44,769 nt of DNA from S144-45 sp015494035 (GTDB lineage: Bacteria; Pseudomonadota; Gammaproteobacteria; Xanthomonadales; Marinicellaceae). Made by a program: the position numbers and the translations under genes. Where the stretch lies: positions 1-44,769 of the forward strand of contig JALUIX010000153.1 of the NCBI GenBank assembly GCA_027057345.1, given 5' to 3'. This document shows positions 13,393-20,907 of this stretch, piece by piece. How positions within the stretch are numbered: position 1 is the first letter of the stretch; each line of letters begins with the position of its first letter. Below the pieces are notes generated by a model that worked only from the letters and a program-made list of their open reading frames with translations, ran no database searches and was not told the DNA's origin.

Positions 13393-16155
13393 ATGCAAAA
13401 CAACCATTCAAACAACGGCGCGCATGGCAAGGATGACGAGAAACATTGGGCCAGGGCTTTTGCCATTTTCAAACAATTGGAAAATAGCGGCTATCGCGAC
13501 ATCGAGGCAGCCATTACCAAGCATGGACTGAATGAGGCAGAACAAAAAATCCTGTACCAATTGCTGGCGGCCCAAAAACAACAAACCGCCGTGCTCGACA
13601 ATGCCTTTATGCAGAGCACCGATGCCATTGATCAGGCCCTGCTGAAAAACCGCATTGGGGAAATACTTGGGGAGTACCAGCTCATTGACTTGTTGGGCTC
13701 TGGTGGCATGTCGGCCGTTTACCTGGCGAAACGGGTGGACACCGACATTCAGAAAAAAGTGGCCATTAAAGTCCTGTTGTTCCCCTCCATTGCGCCTGCC
13801 ATGCTGGAACTGTTTTTACAGGAGCAACAGTTGCTCTCGCGCCTGAACCACCCCAATATTGTGTCCATGCTGCACGGCGCTCTGGCCACCGATGGAACAC
13901 CCTACCTGGTCATGGAATACATCCCGAATGCGCTCACCATTGCCGACTGGGTACGGGAAAACCATGCCCGGACAAATGACATTATCGAAGTCATGTTGCC
14001 CCTGTGTGACGCCATCGCCCATGCCCATTCACACCTGATTGTGCACAGTGACATCAAACCCGGCAACGTGCTCATCGATGACAATGGCGTGGTGAAGCTG
14101 CTGGACTTTGGCATCGCCTCGTTTCTGCGTAAACAGGAAGGCGAAAACATACCAGCCATGTCGCCTGCCTATGCCTCACCGGAACAACTGGCGGGCAAGC
14201 CACTTACGGTCAGCTCCGATATTTATTCCACCGGGCTTTTGCTGGCCGAGCTATTGACCGGGGCCGAATCCGCTCAAATAAGCGACCCTGACAAAAACAG
14301 TCAGACCAGACCAGAAGCACTCCTCCAGCAGCTCAAAGACCAACACATTGACGGAGATCTGCAGAAAATCGTCCTCAAGGCCACACAGCCCGATCCGGAT
14401 AACCGCTACGCGAGCATCCAGGATTTCCGCAGTGACCTGCAACGCTGGTTAAACAAAGAACCCGTGATGGCACACCCCGGCGGCACACTATACCGCCTGA
14501 AAAAACTCATTCGCCGACGCACTGCCCTGTCACTGGCCATCACCGGGCTGGCCATTGCCCTGATCACCGGGGTGATTCTGCTGGAAGCCGAAAACCGCAG
14601 AACCCGCCTGGAAGCCGAAAAAGCCCGCCAGATTACCCGGTTTATGCTGGATGCCTTTGCCATCAGCGACCCGGACATGGCCAAGGGCATCGACTTCACC
14701 GCGCGAGACATTCTCACCACAGCCAAACAAAAACTGGATGGCCAATCATTCAGCAACCCGGACGTGCGCGACACCCTGCAAGCGGCCATTGCCGCGGCGG
14801 AAAACCGCTTGGGCAACTTTGCCGAGGCCTATGCCACGGCACAACCGTTACTGGCGCAAAAAGAACCGCTGAGCCAGGCGGTGGAAGCGGCGACGGAATC
14901 CCTGGTTCAGATGGGTCAGGTCAAAAAGGCCGCCGATCTGCTCAATCGTCAGGGGCACAGAATGAAAGGGGATGCTCATGCCTACTGGCAAGCGCGTCTG
15001 GCGGCATCCCAGGATCGTTTTGATGAAGCCAAACAGTGGCTGGCCAAAGCCGATACGCTGGCCGAAACGGAGACAGATCCGGTCTTTGCCATCAAGCGCC
15101 AGCGCTTGCGTGGCGATATTCTCTTCAAGGAAGGCAAAAACGACCAGGCCATGCGGATTTTCCAGCAAGCCCTAACGTCAGCGAAAGAAACGCTGGGAGC
15201 TCAACACAGCCAGACATTGGGCCTGCAGCAACACATTGCCACCATTTACAACGATCGGGGTGAATTTGACCGCGCCTTCCCGGAACTCGAGAAGTTACTG
15301 AGCGCCCAGGAACAGCACTTCAGCCGCAATCACCCGGTATTGATCCTCACCTTGCTGCAACTGGCGGGCAACCGGCAATACAAACAGGACTTTGCAGCGG
15401 CGCAAACCTACGCCCAGCGCGCCTTGCAAATAGCCACGGAAACCGTGGGTGAAAACAGCCTGCTGGCCGGCCGCAGTCACAACTTGCTGGGCATACTGGC
15501 TTACCGACAGGGGAAAATCGCTCCCGCCATTGCGCATTTGCAAAATGCCAGCCAGATTTATCACCAGCACCTGGGGCGCTCACACCGGGAAAGTGGCGAA
15601 ATCGATACCACGCTGGCCAACCTCCTCATTGCCAGCGGCCAGCCGGAAAAAGCAGAAGAATTACTGATGCCGGTGGCCGAGGCGCAGCGGGAAAAACTGG
15701 GCGCTGATCACAAAGCCAGCATTTACAGTCAGTTGACCCTCACCAAGGCGCTGAATGCGCAACAGAAATACCGCCAGGCCCTGCAACGGGCCACAGAAAC
15801 CCTGCCTTTGGCCATTAAGGGCGTGGGTGAAAAACACCCTATGACAGTCGCCCTGCGCAAGGGTCAGGCCGATGCGTTTTTTGGCCTGGGTCAGTACGCG
15901 CAAGCGATAAATGGGTATGAAAAAGTCCTGGACAGCGACTTTATGCAACAACAAACACAACAACAACCGGCCTTGCTCAATCAACTGGCCAAAAGCCAGT
16001 GGCTTGATGGGCAAAGGGACAAAGCCCGTCAAACCTTTGCCGAGGCCAAACAGAAAGCCGCCGCTGTGTTCGGCCACGAAAGCCCGGCATTTCGACGCGT
16101 GCTGGCAGAGCAAAAGGCGTTTCTGGAAAATTCCGACAAGCCCAAACAGCCCTGA
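13393..16155 (+). CDS. Membrane Ser/Thr protein kinase with C-terminal TPR-like repeats, module 2
   Basis: A 920-residue protein. Kinase domain about 95-365: LLGSGGMSAVY, Lys126 (VAIK), HSDIKPGN 218-225 (non-RD, as in its paralogue), DFG 238-240, SPAYASPEQ. A membrane helix lies at about 377-396 (LSLAITGLAIALITGVILL). The remaining 500 residues are Ala/Gln-rich helical hairpins resembling tetratricopeptide repeats (for example GKNDQAMRIFQQALTSAKET and RGEFDRAFPELEKL), which by topology would lie in the periplasm if the kinase is cytoplasmic. ATG 13393 has AGGGGGAA about 5 bases upstream. A terminator follows at 16193. It probably senses an envelope signal or protein through the repeats and phosphorylates the sigma factor encoded upstream; both points are inference. 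Confidence 0.9.
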   Translation: MQNNHSNNGAHGKDDEKHWARAFAIFKQLENSGYRDIEAAITKHGLNEAEQKILYQLLAAQKQQTAVLDNAFMQSTDAIDQALLKNRIGEILGEYQLIDLLGSGGMSAVYLAKRVDTDIQKKVAIKVLLFPSIAPAMLELFLQEQQLLSRLNHPNIVSMLHGALATDGTPYLVMEYIPNALTIADWVRENHARTNDIIEVMLPLCDAIAHAHSHLIVHSDIKPGNVLIDDNGVVKLLDFGIASFLRKQEGENIPAMSPAYASPEQLAGKPLTVSSDIYSTGLLLAELLTGAESAQISDPDKNSQTRPEALLQQLKDQHIDGDLQKIVLKATQPDPDNRYASIQDFRSDLQRWLNKEPVMAHPGGTLYRLKKLIRRRTALSLAITGLAIALITGVILLEAENRRTRLEAEKARQITRFMLDAFAISDPDMAKGIDFTARDILTTAKQKLDGQSFSNPDVRDTLQAAIAAAENRLGNFAEAYATAQPLLAQKEPLSQAVEAATESLVQMGQVKKAADLLNRQGHRMKGDAHAYWQARLAASQDRFDEAKQWLAKADTLAETETDPVFAIKRQRLRGDILFKEGKNDQAMRIFQQALTSAKETLGAQHSQTLGLQQHIATIYNDRGEFDRAFPELEKLLSAQEQHFSRNHPVLILTLLQLAGNRQYKQDFAAAQTYAQRALQIATETVGENSLLAGRSHNLLGILAYRQGKIAPAIAHLQNASQIYHQHLGRSHRESGEIDTTLANLLIASGQPEKAEELLMPVAEAQREKLGADHKASIYSQLTLTKALNAQQKYRQALQRATETLPLAIKGVGEKHPMTVALRKGQADAFFGLGQYAQAINGYEKVLDSDFMQQQTQQQPALLNQLAKSQWLDGQRDKARQTFAEAKQKAAAVFGHESPAFRRVLAEQKAFLENSDKPKQP

Positions 16156-16192
16156 ACCAATCTGACATCACTGCCTAGACCATGCACACAAA

Positions 16193-16221
16193 AACGGCCC
16201 GGAAAATCCGGGCCGTTGTCT
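16193..16221 (+). terminator. Terminator hairpin after kinase 2
   Basis: AACGGCCCGGA (16193-16203) pairs perfectly with TCCGGGCCGTT (16207-16217) across a 3-base loop. The T-run is short (GTCTTAT), so efficiency is uncertain. The next repeat copy begins 19 bases later. Confidence 0.7.
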
Positions 16222-16239
16222 TATCCTCATCGCCTTTAG

Positions 16240-16397
16240 GGAAGCTCTGATCGAATCGTGAACTCGCTTCTCACGCCTGAAATGTCCGATAACTGCGTTG
16301 AAGTCCTTGCCAATAGCCGGCTATTTGCTGCGAACTTCGCCTTGTTCTCGAACATTTCCGGCATAATCTGCTTCGTCCAGATTCAATCAGAGCTTCC
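16240..16397 (-). repeat. YTAR-flanked palindromic repeat, copy D (subtype 2)
   Basis: A 158-bp element, reverse orientation, with TTAG on both sides (16236-16239 and 16398-16401). The ends are GGAAGCTCTGATCGAATC and GATTCAATCAGAGCTTCC. Its interior matches copy B in reverse complement (GCAGATTATGCCGGAAATGT type). The central stem is partly disrupted compared with B. It lies between the kinase terminator and the 3' end of the secreted protein gene. Confidence 0.92.
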
Positions 16398-16417
16398 TTA
16401 GCGGGCAGGCATTTGGA

Positions 16418-18628
16418 TCAATGATCCATGTCGTCCTTGTAAATGCGATCACTGCATTCAAAGGCCTGCTGCGGGTCGATCATCACAAAATAACCCGTGC
16501 CTCCATTCAAAAAGCTGTAGTTAGTAAAAGGGGAGCTACCATCCTCGGTAACGATTGAGCCCACATTGCCAAAGTAATCAAACAGGACATGGTGTGGCAC
16601 ATCGCCCAGTCCATTGCCCAATAAGCCGCCAAGGGCCACTTGCTGGATAACCGGCGTCACGCACTGGAAAGGCGGTCCCTGGTCCAGGAAGGGGTGCTGG
16701 AAAACAACACCGGCACCGCCAAAGGAACCCGCATCGCCAATACCGGGAACCACCTTAAAGACATTTTTACTGGGCTGCTGGTAATACACCAGGTAAGTGG
16801 CATTGGCTGGGATGGTGCCACCATTGGCGTGGTAAATGCGCCAGCTGGTGCCGTCGTAATAGACCTCCAGGGCGGAGTTATCATAAACCTGGGAGCCACC
16901 CTGATACACGTGGCGCACAAACACAGCCAGATTGCTTTCTGTCAGGCCGGTGTCCAGTGAGGTCGCTGCAGATGGGCCGTTTTGCACTTCGATCATGCCC
17001 CTAAAGCCATTGGTGCCCACGCCTCGATCGCCGGTAGGATGAAACACTGAATACACCAGGCCGGCATTCATGTTAGTGCCAGAATTTTCATTATAGATGG
17101 TCCACCGAAAACCGTTATACCACCAACCCAGCGGTTGATCATAAAACTGTTCCGGGGTGTCTTCATGCCGGTACAGGTGTGTAAACAGACCCACTGCATC
17201 ACTATCCGCGGTCAGCTCATCGTCATGGATGGCGGTGCGATTCAAAAAGTTGTTGTTATCACTGGATTCATGCACCAGCATGCGGTCGCCCCATTCAAAC
17301 GCCCCGGCATCAGCACTGGCAGCACCATCACCATCACCGTCAATCACGCGACGGAAGCCATCCATATCCACATGTGGCAAGGCCAGCAAAGACGGAACAG
17401 GGTTACCAAACAAGGCCAGTTGCGCAAAGCCAAAACCAAAGTCGGCATTGCCACCGGTGTCAATGGCCGGCGAACCGTCACGCAACGCATAACGGGCTGG
17501 TGCGGCCACGTAAAGCGGGTCTACCCCCACTTGATCACCTGATGCAGCAGTATAAGCTCCCAGTTGCAAGCCGGGACCAACCACATTGTTGTCTCCACTG
17601 ACGCTCGCCGTGCCTGTTCCATTGAGGAGAAAAGCCGTCCCTGAAGGCGCCTCGGTAAAGACATTGCTATAGAGCAACAACTGGTTGCTGGAGCTGGCGG
17701 TGATAGCATGATCAAAAAACTTGATCAGATCCCATCGGCCATCAAAGGTATTAAAGTAAAAGCCGGCTATCACTTTACTGGCCGTGCCTTGCATATCTGA
17801 ATACACCAGTTCTGGTTGGAATACCGGCCTGGTGCCATCGGCATAGCGATCGGCAAAGAGGTTGTAATAGGCATAAAAATTCAAATCCCCATGAGCGCTG
17901 TTATCACTGGTCAAATGCACCGCCCGCGCACCTCGAAATTCGTTCTGCGCCAGCATCACATCCAGATTAGCCGTACCAAGATCAATCCGAAAGCCCGGTA
18001 TGTCCTCACGGTTGGTTTGCATCGTGTTTTCGGCAATGGCCACATCCACCTTCACTGATGAATCCACCCACCTGATATGAATCAATCCAGGCTCATTAGT
18101 GGGTGTGAAGGAGGTGTTGTTCTTGATCCGATTGCCTCGAATACGCACCCCGAAAGTGCCTGCCCCGGCCAGAGTAGATTCCTGTATCCTGATTGCGTCG
18201 CTGTTGTTAGAAATATCAAACTCATTGTCTTCGAAGGTCACCTGACCCAACTCACCGGCATTGACCGTGCCACGCAACCAGATGGCAATGCCCGAACTCC
18301 CTGTCAACTTGAGCCCTCGAACGCCGGAACTGCTGGTCCCCACAGCACCCCACTCCCAAAAGGAATCCGTAAAAACTGGTTTGCCTGCCACACCATTCTC
18401 GGCCACAATCCAGCCGGAACGGTCAATAGCCCAAATATCCTGGTTGTTATAGGTGCCGTTTTTCACCGTAATAAAAAAGGGCCCGGTGCCGCCATTGTCC
18501 GAGTCCACGCACTGTTGCAAGGTCATGCCCGAACAGTCATCCGGGTAGATTTTCGCTCCCTGCGCACTGACACCGAATAAGACCAGCGTTGTCCACAGGA
18601 TTGTCCACGTTGTTTTGTTGATTTTCAT
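16418..18628 (-). CDS. Secreted right-handed beta-helix protein, function unknown
   Basis: About 736 residues with a signal peptide (KINKTTWTILWTTLVLFGVSAQGA, cleavage near residue 24). Residues about 60-400 are rich in Asn, Gly and short beta repeats (FEDNEFDISNNSDAIRIQ, VAIAENTMQTNRE), as in parallel beta-helix proteins. They end in ALRDGSPAIDTGG and a DGDGDG...DAGAFEW segment, as in the choice-of-anchor class. Two units follow with aromatic-rich GWWYNGFRWTIYNENSG and VYYDGTSWRIYHANGG, resembling repeats seen in other secreted proteins (DUF7452-like, from memory). I chose ATG 18628 because GGGGGA lies 7 bases upstream; ATG 18634 touches the Gs directly. It faces the kinase module and may be part of its output, but that is only positional. 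No enzyme motif was recognised. Confidence 0.75.
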   Translation of the reverse strand: MKINKTTWTILWTTLVLFGVSAQGAKIYPDDCSGMTLQQCVDSDNGGTGPFFITVKNGTYNNQDIWAIDRSGWIVAENGVAGKPVFTDSFWEWGAVGTSSSGVRGLKLTGSSGIAIWLRGTVNAGELGQVTFEDNEFDISNNSDAIRIQESTLAGAGTFGVRIRGNRIKNNTSFTPTNEPGLIHIRWVDSSVKVDVAIAENTMQTNREDIPGFRIDLGTANLDVMLAQNEFRGARAVHLTSDNSAHGDLNFYAYYNLFADRYADGTRPVFQPELVYSDMQGTASKVIAGFYFNTFDGRWDLIKFFDHAITASSSNQLLLYSNVFTEAPSGTAFLLNGTGTASVSGDNNVVGPGLQLGAYTAASGDQVGVDPLYVAAPARYALRDGSPAIDTGGNADFGFGFAQLALFGNPVPSLLALPHVDMDGFRRVIDGDGDGAASADAGAFEWGDRMLVHESSDNNNFLNRTAIHDDELTADSDAVGLFTHLYRHEDTPEQFYDQPLGWWYNGFRWTIYNENSGTNMNAGLVYSVFHPTGDRGVGTNGFRGMIEVQNGPSAATSLDTGLTESNLAVFVRHVYQGGSQVYDNSALEVYYDGTSWRIYHANGGTIPANATYLVYYQQPSKNVFKVVPGIGDAGSFGGAGVVFQHPFLDQGPPFQCVTPVIQQVALGGLLGNGLGDVPHHVLFDYFGNVGSIVTEDGSSPFTNYSFLNGGTGYFVMIDPQQAFECSDRIYKDDMDH

Positions 18629-18808
18629 GCTCATCCCCCAAGGGTGTTGTTAATGTCCACCGGCAAAAAATCCCGGCTCTCACCCCTATAATCGAGAAAA
18701 TGCCACAAAACCTGCCAAAAAAAACAAAAAAACTCAAAACAACCGCGACTGATACCGATTTTTTGGTATCCAGGGGCGCCGGGAATATTAAAAGATCGAA
18801 TTGACCAG
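18629..18808. promoter_or_regulatory. Upstream region of the beta-helix gene with A-tracts and a dyad
   Basis: The first 180 bases of the 333-bp gap before the lipoprotein gene end. A-rich tracts at about 18715-18740 (T-tracts in the sense of the minus-strand gene) and a dyad GATACC-N8-GGTATC (18751-18770) are visible. A poor -10 candidate (TATAGG on the minus strand, about 18690) lacks a well-spaced -35. The rest of the gap is repeat copy E. Confidence 0.35.
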
Positions 18809-18976
18809 GGAAGCGCTGATTGAATCATGACACGGCATCTTACGGCGTAAAATCGTTCAATTCTGCGTTGCAAAGTCTCACGATAGCTTGGTATTGTGTG
18901 CTGTTTGTGCCTTGTACCGAACAATTTTGCACTCCAATCTGCTCGCGCCAGATTCCCAGATTCAATTAGAGCTTCC
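18809..18976 (-). repeat. YTAR-like palindromic repeat, copy E (diverged)
   Basis: A 168-bp element, reverse orientation, subtype 1. The ends are GGAAGCGCTGATTGAATC and GATTCAATTAGAGCTTCC. An extra CCAGATTC-type duplication near the right end explains the greater length. The flanks are CCAG (18805-18808) and CTGG (18977-18980), not an exact duplication, so this copy is older or its flanks have mutated. Its right end supplies the last codons and stop of the lipoprotein gene on the minus strand. Confidence 0.85.
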
Positions 18977-19699
18977 CTGGCGCAATGGCCGGGCATTTTT
19001 GGGCGGATTGCGCGGAATGGTTGTCGCCAGTGTGCAACCCAGGAAATCAGGCTCAGATGACTCGACAATACGCAGCCACGGCGACGGGCTGTTTTCAATG
19101 GCCAGGTATTTGAAACACAGCCGCAAGGGCTGGGCAGGCGTCTCACCAGACGCTGACTGATTATTGGCAGCAAAACATGGCCGGCCATTCTGTCGGGCCA
19201 TCACCCCCTGGGCCGAATAAACCGGTTGATAGGCAGGTGGTTCATCCACCCAGCGATCGACTGAAATGGTCGCGTCTTCGCCCTGCAGGCGCAAATCCAG
19301 CGAATAGTCCTCACCACAAACGCCGCCATACAACCGCACTGGCTGGGTGGATGTGACCGGCAGGTACAAGGCGGAATGTTCAATGTAGCGGTGGTTGCGC
19401 CAGCGGCCCTTGTAAACGGCGATCTGGCCACCAAAATACGCCCGGAGTTTGGTCAACAAGGCCCCGTCATTGTTTTTGCTGCCACGAACATAAACCGGCA
19501 TCAGCGGTTTCGGTACGCCAAAAACAAGTCGGCGAAACACCACCTTATCGTTGGCAAATTCAGCCCGCACTTCCTCGGCCTGATCCCCACTGATATAAAT
19601 GACCGGCACAGCCGGCTGGCGGGGCGTGGTGGCGCAACCGGCCAGCAACCACAGCAGCGCTGAAAGGAGAAAAAGCAGGTGGAGGTTATGTGTGCTCAA
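18962..19699 (-). CDS. Putative outer-membrane or periplasmic lipoprotein, unknown function
   Basis: 245 residues. The N-terminus is a lipoprotein signal with lipobox LLAGC (Cys22). The body is soluble and beta-rich with four further Cys residues (GGVCGEDYS, GRPCFAAN, LRLCFKY, LGCTL), possibly two disulfides. I do not recognise the family. TTG 19699 is used as start because GAGG lies 8 bases upstream and the signal begins there; no in-frame ATG fits. The C-terminal Gln-Gly-Ser-Ser-Asn-stop is encoded by the end of repeat copy E, so the natural tail has been replaced. It lies upstream of the beta-helix gene on the same strand, but 330 bases and a repeat separate them. Confidence 0.7.
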   Translation of the reverse strand: MSTHNLHLLFLLSALLWLLAGCATTPRQPAVPVIYISGDQAEEVRAEFANDKVVFRRLVFGVPKPLMPVYVRGSKNNDGALLTKLRAYFGGQIAVYKGRWRNHRYIEHSALYLPVTSTQPVRLYGGVCGEDYSLDLRLQGEDATISVDRWVDEPPAYQPVYSAQGVMARQNGRPCFAANNQSASGETPAQPLRLCFKYLAIENSPSPWLRIVESSEPDFLGCTLATTIPRNPPKNARPLRQGSSN

Positions 19700-19760
19700 G
19701 AGTCATTCCTCGGGTGTGATAGTGGAATAATATTAACCTGGCCTCAGCATAATGCCATGC

Positions 19761-20906
19761 TTAAGCGGACCCAACACCATGTTGCCGCAAAGCCCAGACC
19801 ACGTGCTCCCTGACCAAGGGCGACGGGTGCTCGCGGCGGGTTTTCAGCGCAGCAATAACTGCCGGGGAAGACGGCGCATTGCCCAGGGCCACGGCAATAT
19901 TACGCAGCCAGGCGGTGTGACCAATGCGGCGAATAGGCGAACCGGCCATCTGCTCAAGAAAGGTGGCCTCATCCCAGGCAAAGAGATCAATCAGATCAGG
20001 ACTATCCAACCCGTGCCGGGGCAAAAAATCCGCTTCCGTGGTGTCATGGGCAAACTTGTTCCAGGGACACACCATCTGACAATCATCGCAGCCATAAATG
20101 CGGTTGCCCATGGCCTGGCGAAAGGCCTCGGGGATCGGGCCTTTGTTTTCGATGGTCAGGTAGGAAATGCAGCGCCGCGCGTCCACCTGAAACGGTGCCA
20201 CGATGGCGTCGGTGGGGCAAGCGGCCAGGCATTTCTGGCAACTGCCGCAATGAAAATCGTGCTTTTTATCCACCGGCAGGGGCAGGTCGGTAAAGACCTC
20301 GCCCAGGAAAAACCAACTGCCTGCGGCGGGGTTGATGAGGTTGCTGTGCTTGCCAATCCAGCCCAGGCCGGCCTTTTCCGCCAGCGCCTTTTCCAGCACC
20401 GGGGCCGAATCCACAAAAGCGCGATAGCCGAAAGGCCCGATTTCGGCCTGAATTTTCTCAGCCAGTTTCTGCAGCCGCCGCCGCATCAGTTTGTGGTAAT
20501 CCCGCCCCAGGGCATAACGCGACACCGCGCCTTTCAAGGGCTGTTTCAGCACATCTGCATAGGGCGTGACGGCCTGACTGGAATAGTCCATGCGCACCGA
20601 AATCACACTCAGGGTGCCCGGCACCAGTTCCGCCGGCCGCGCGCGTTTCAGGCCATGACGCCGCATGTATTCCATGTCGCCATGGAAGTTTCTTTCCAGC
20701 CAACGCAACAAGTGCGGCTCATGCTCGCTCAGGTCAATGTCGGTGATGCCCACCTGCTGGAACCCCAATGCCTGGCCAAATTCGCGAATTTTCTCCACCA
20801 GTTCATACGCCTGCTCGGCAGACAACGCGTGGGGGGAGTTTTTTTCAGTTTCAGGCGGGGGCACGGTTAGAATAGCCACTGGCAACAGAAACGCAGATTT
20901 TATCAC
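19761..20906 (-). CDS. queG: Epoxyqueuosine reductase
   Basis: About 381 residues. QueG reduces epoxyqueuosine to queuosine in tRNA, using cobalamin and two [4Fe-4S] clusters. Visible are GFQQVGITDIDLSEHEPHL, SRYALGRDYHKLMRRRLQKL, FVDSAPVLEKALAEKAGLGWIGKHS and the two ferredoxin cysteine sets CGSCQKCLAACPTDAIV and CDDCQMVCPWNKFA. A HEAT-like C-terminal region follows (WLRNIAVALGNAP). The start is uncertain. GTG 20906 gives the longest frame but leaves one base to the divergent nnr start codon; comparison with E. coli QueG suggests the true N-terminus is about 24 residues later, and GTG 20864 or a nearby TTG are alternatives that would leave room for promoters. Confidence 0.95.
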   Translation of the reverse strand: MIKSAFLLPVAILTVPPPETEKNSPHALSAEQAYELVEKIREFGQALGFQQVGITDIDLSEHEPHLLRWLERNFHGDMEYMRRHGLKRARPAELVPGTLSVISVRMDYSSQAVTPYADVLKQPLKGAVSRYALGRDYHKLMRRRLQKLAEKIQAEIGPFGYRAFVDSAPVLEKALAEKAGLGWIGKHSNLINPAAGSWFFLGEVFTDLPLPVDKKHDFHCGSCQKCLAACPTDAIVAPFQVDARRCISYLTIENKGPIPEAFRQAMGNRIYGCDDCQMVCPWNKFAHDTTEADFLPRHGLDSPDLIDLFAWDEATFLEQMAGSPIRRIGHTAWLRNIAVALGNAPSSPAVIAALKTRREHPSPLVREHVVWALRQHGVGSA

Positions 20907-20907
20907 G

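Noticed and set aside
18690..18725. Sigma-54 promoter (GG-N10-GC) upstream of the beta-helix gene
   Set aside because: The nearest match has 11 bases between GG and GC, so the spacing is wrong.
18631..19188. A 185-codon minus-strand frame across repeat copy E and the lipoprotein gene
   Set aside because: It overlaps a better-supported lipoprotein gene in another frame and is partly repeat-derived.
20665..20907. N-terminal extension of the nnr protein
   Set aside because: The frame is open but lies antisense to the conserved start of queG, and the YjeF_N domain begins right after ATG 20908.
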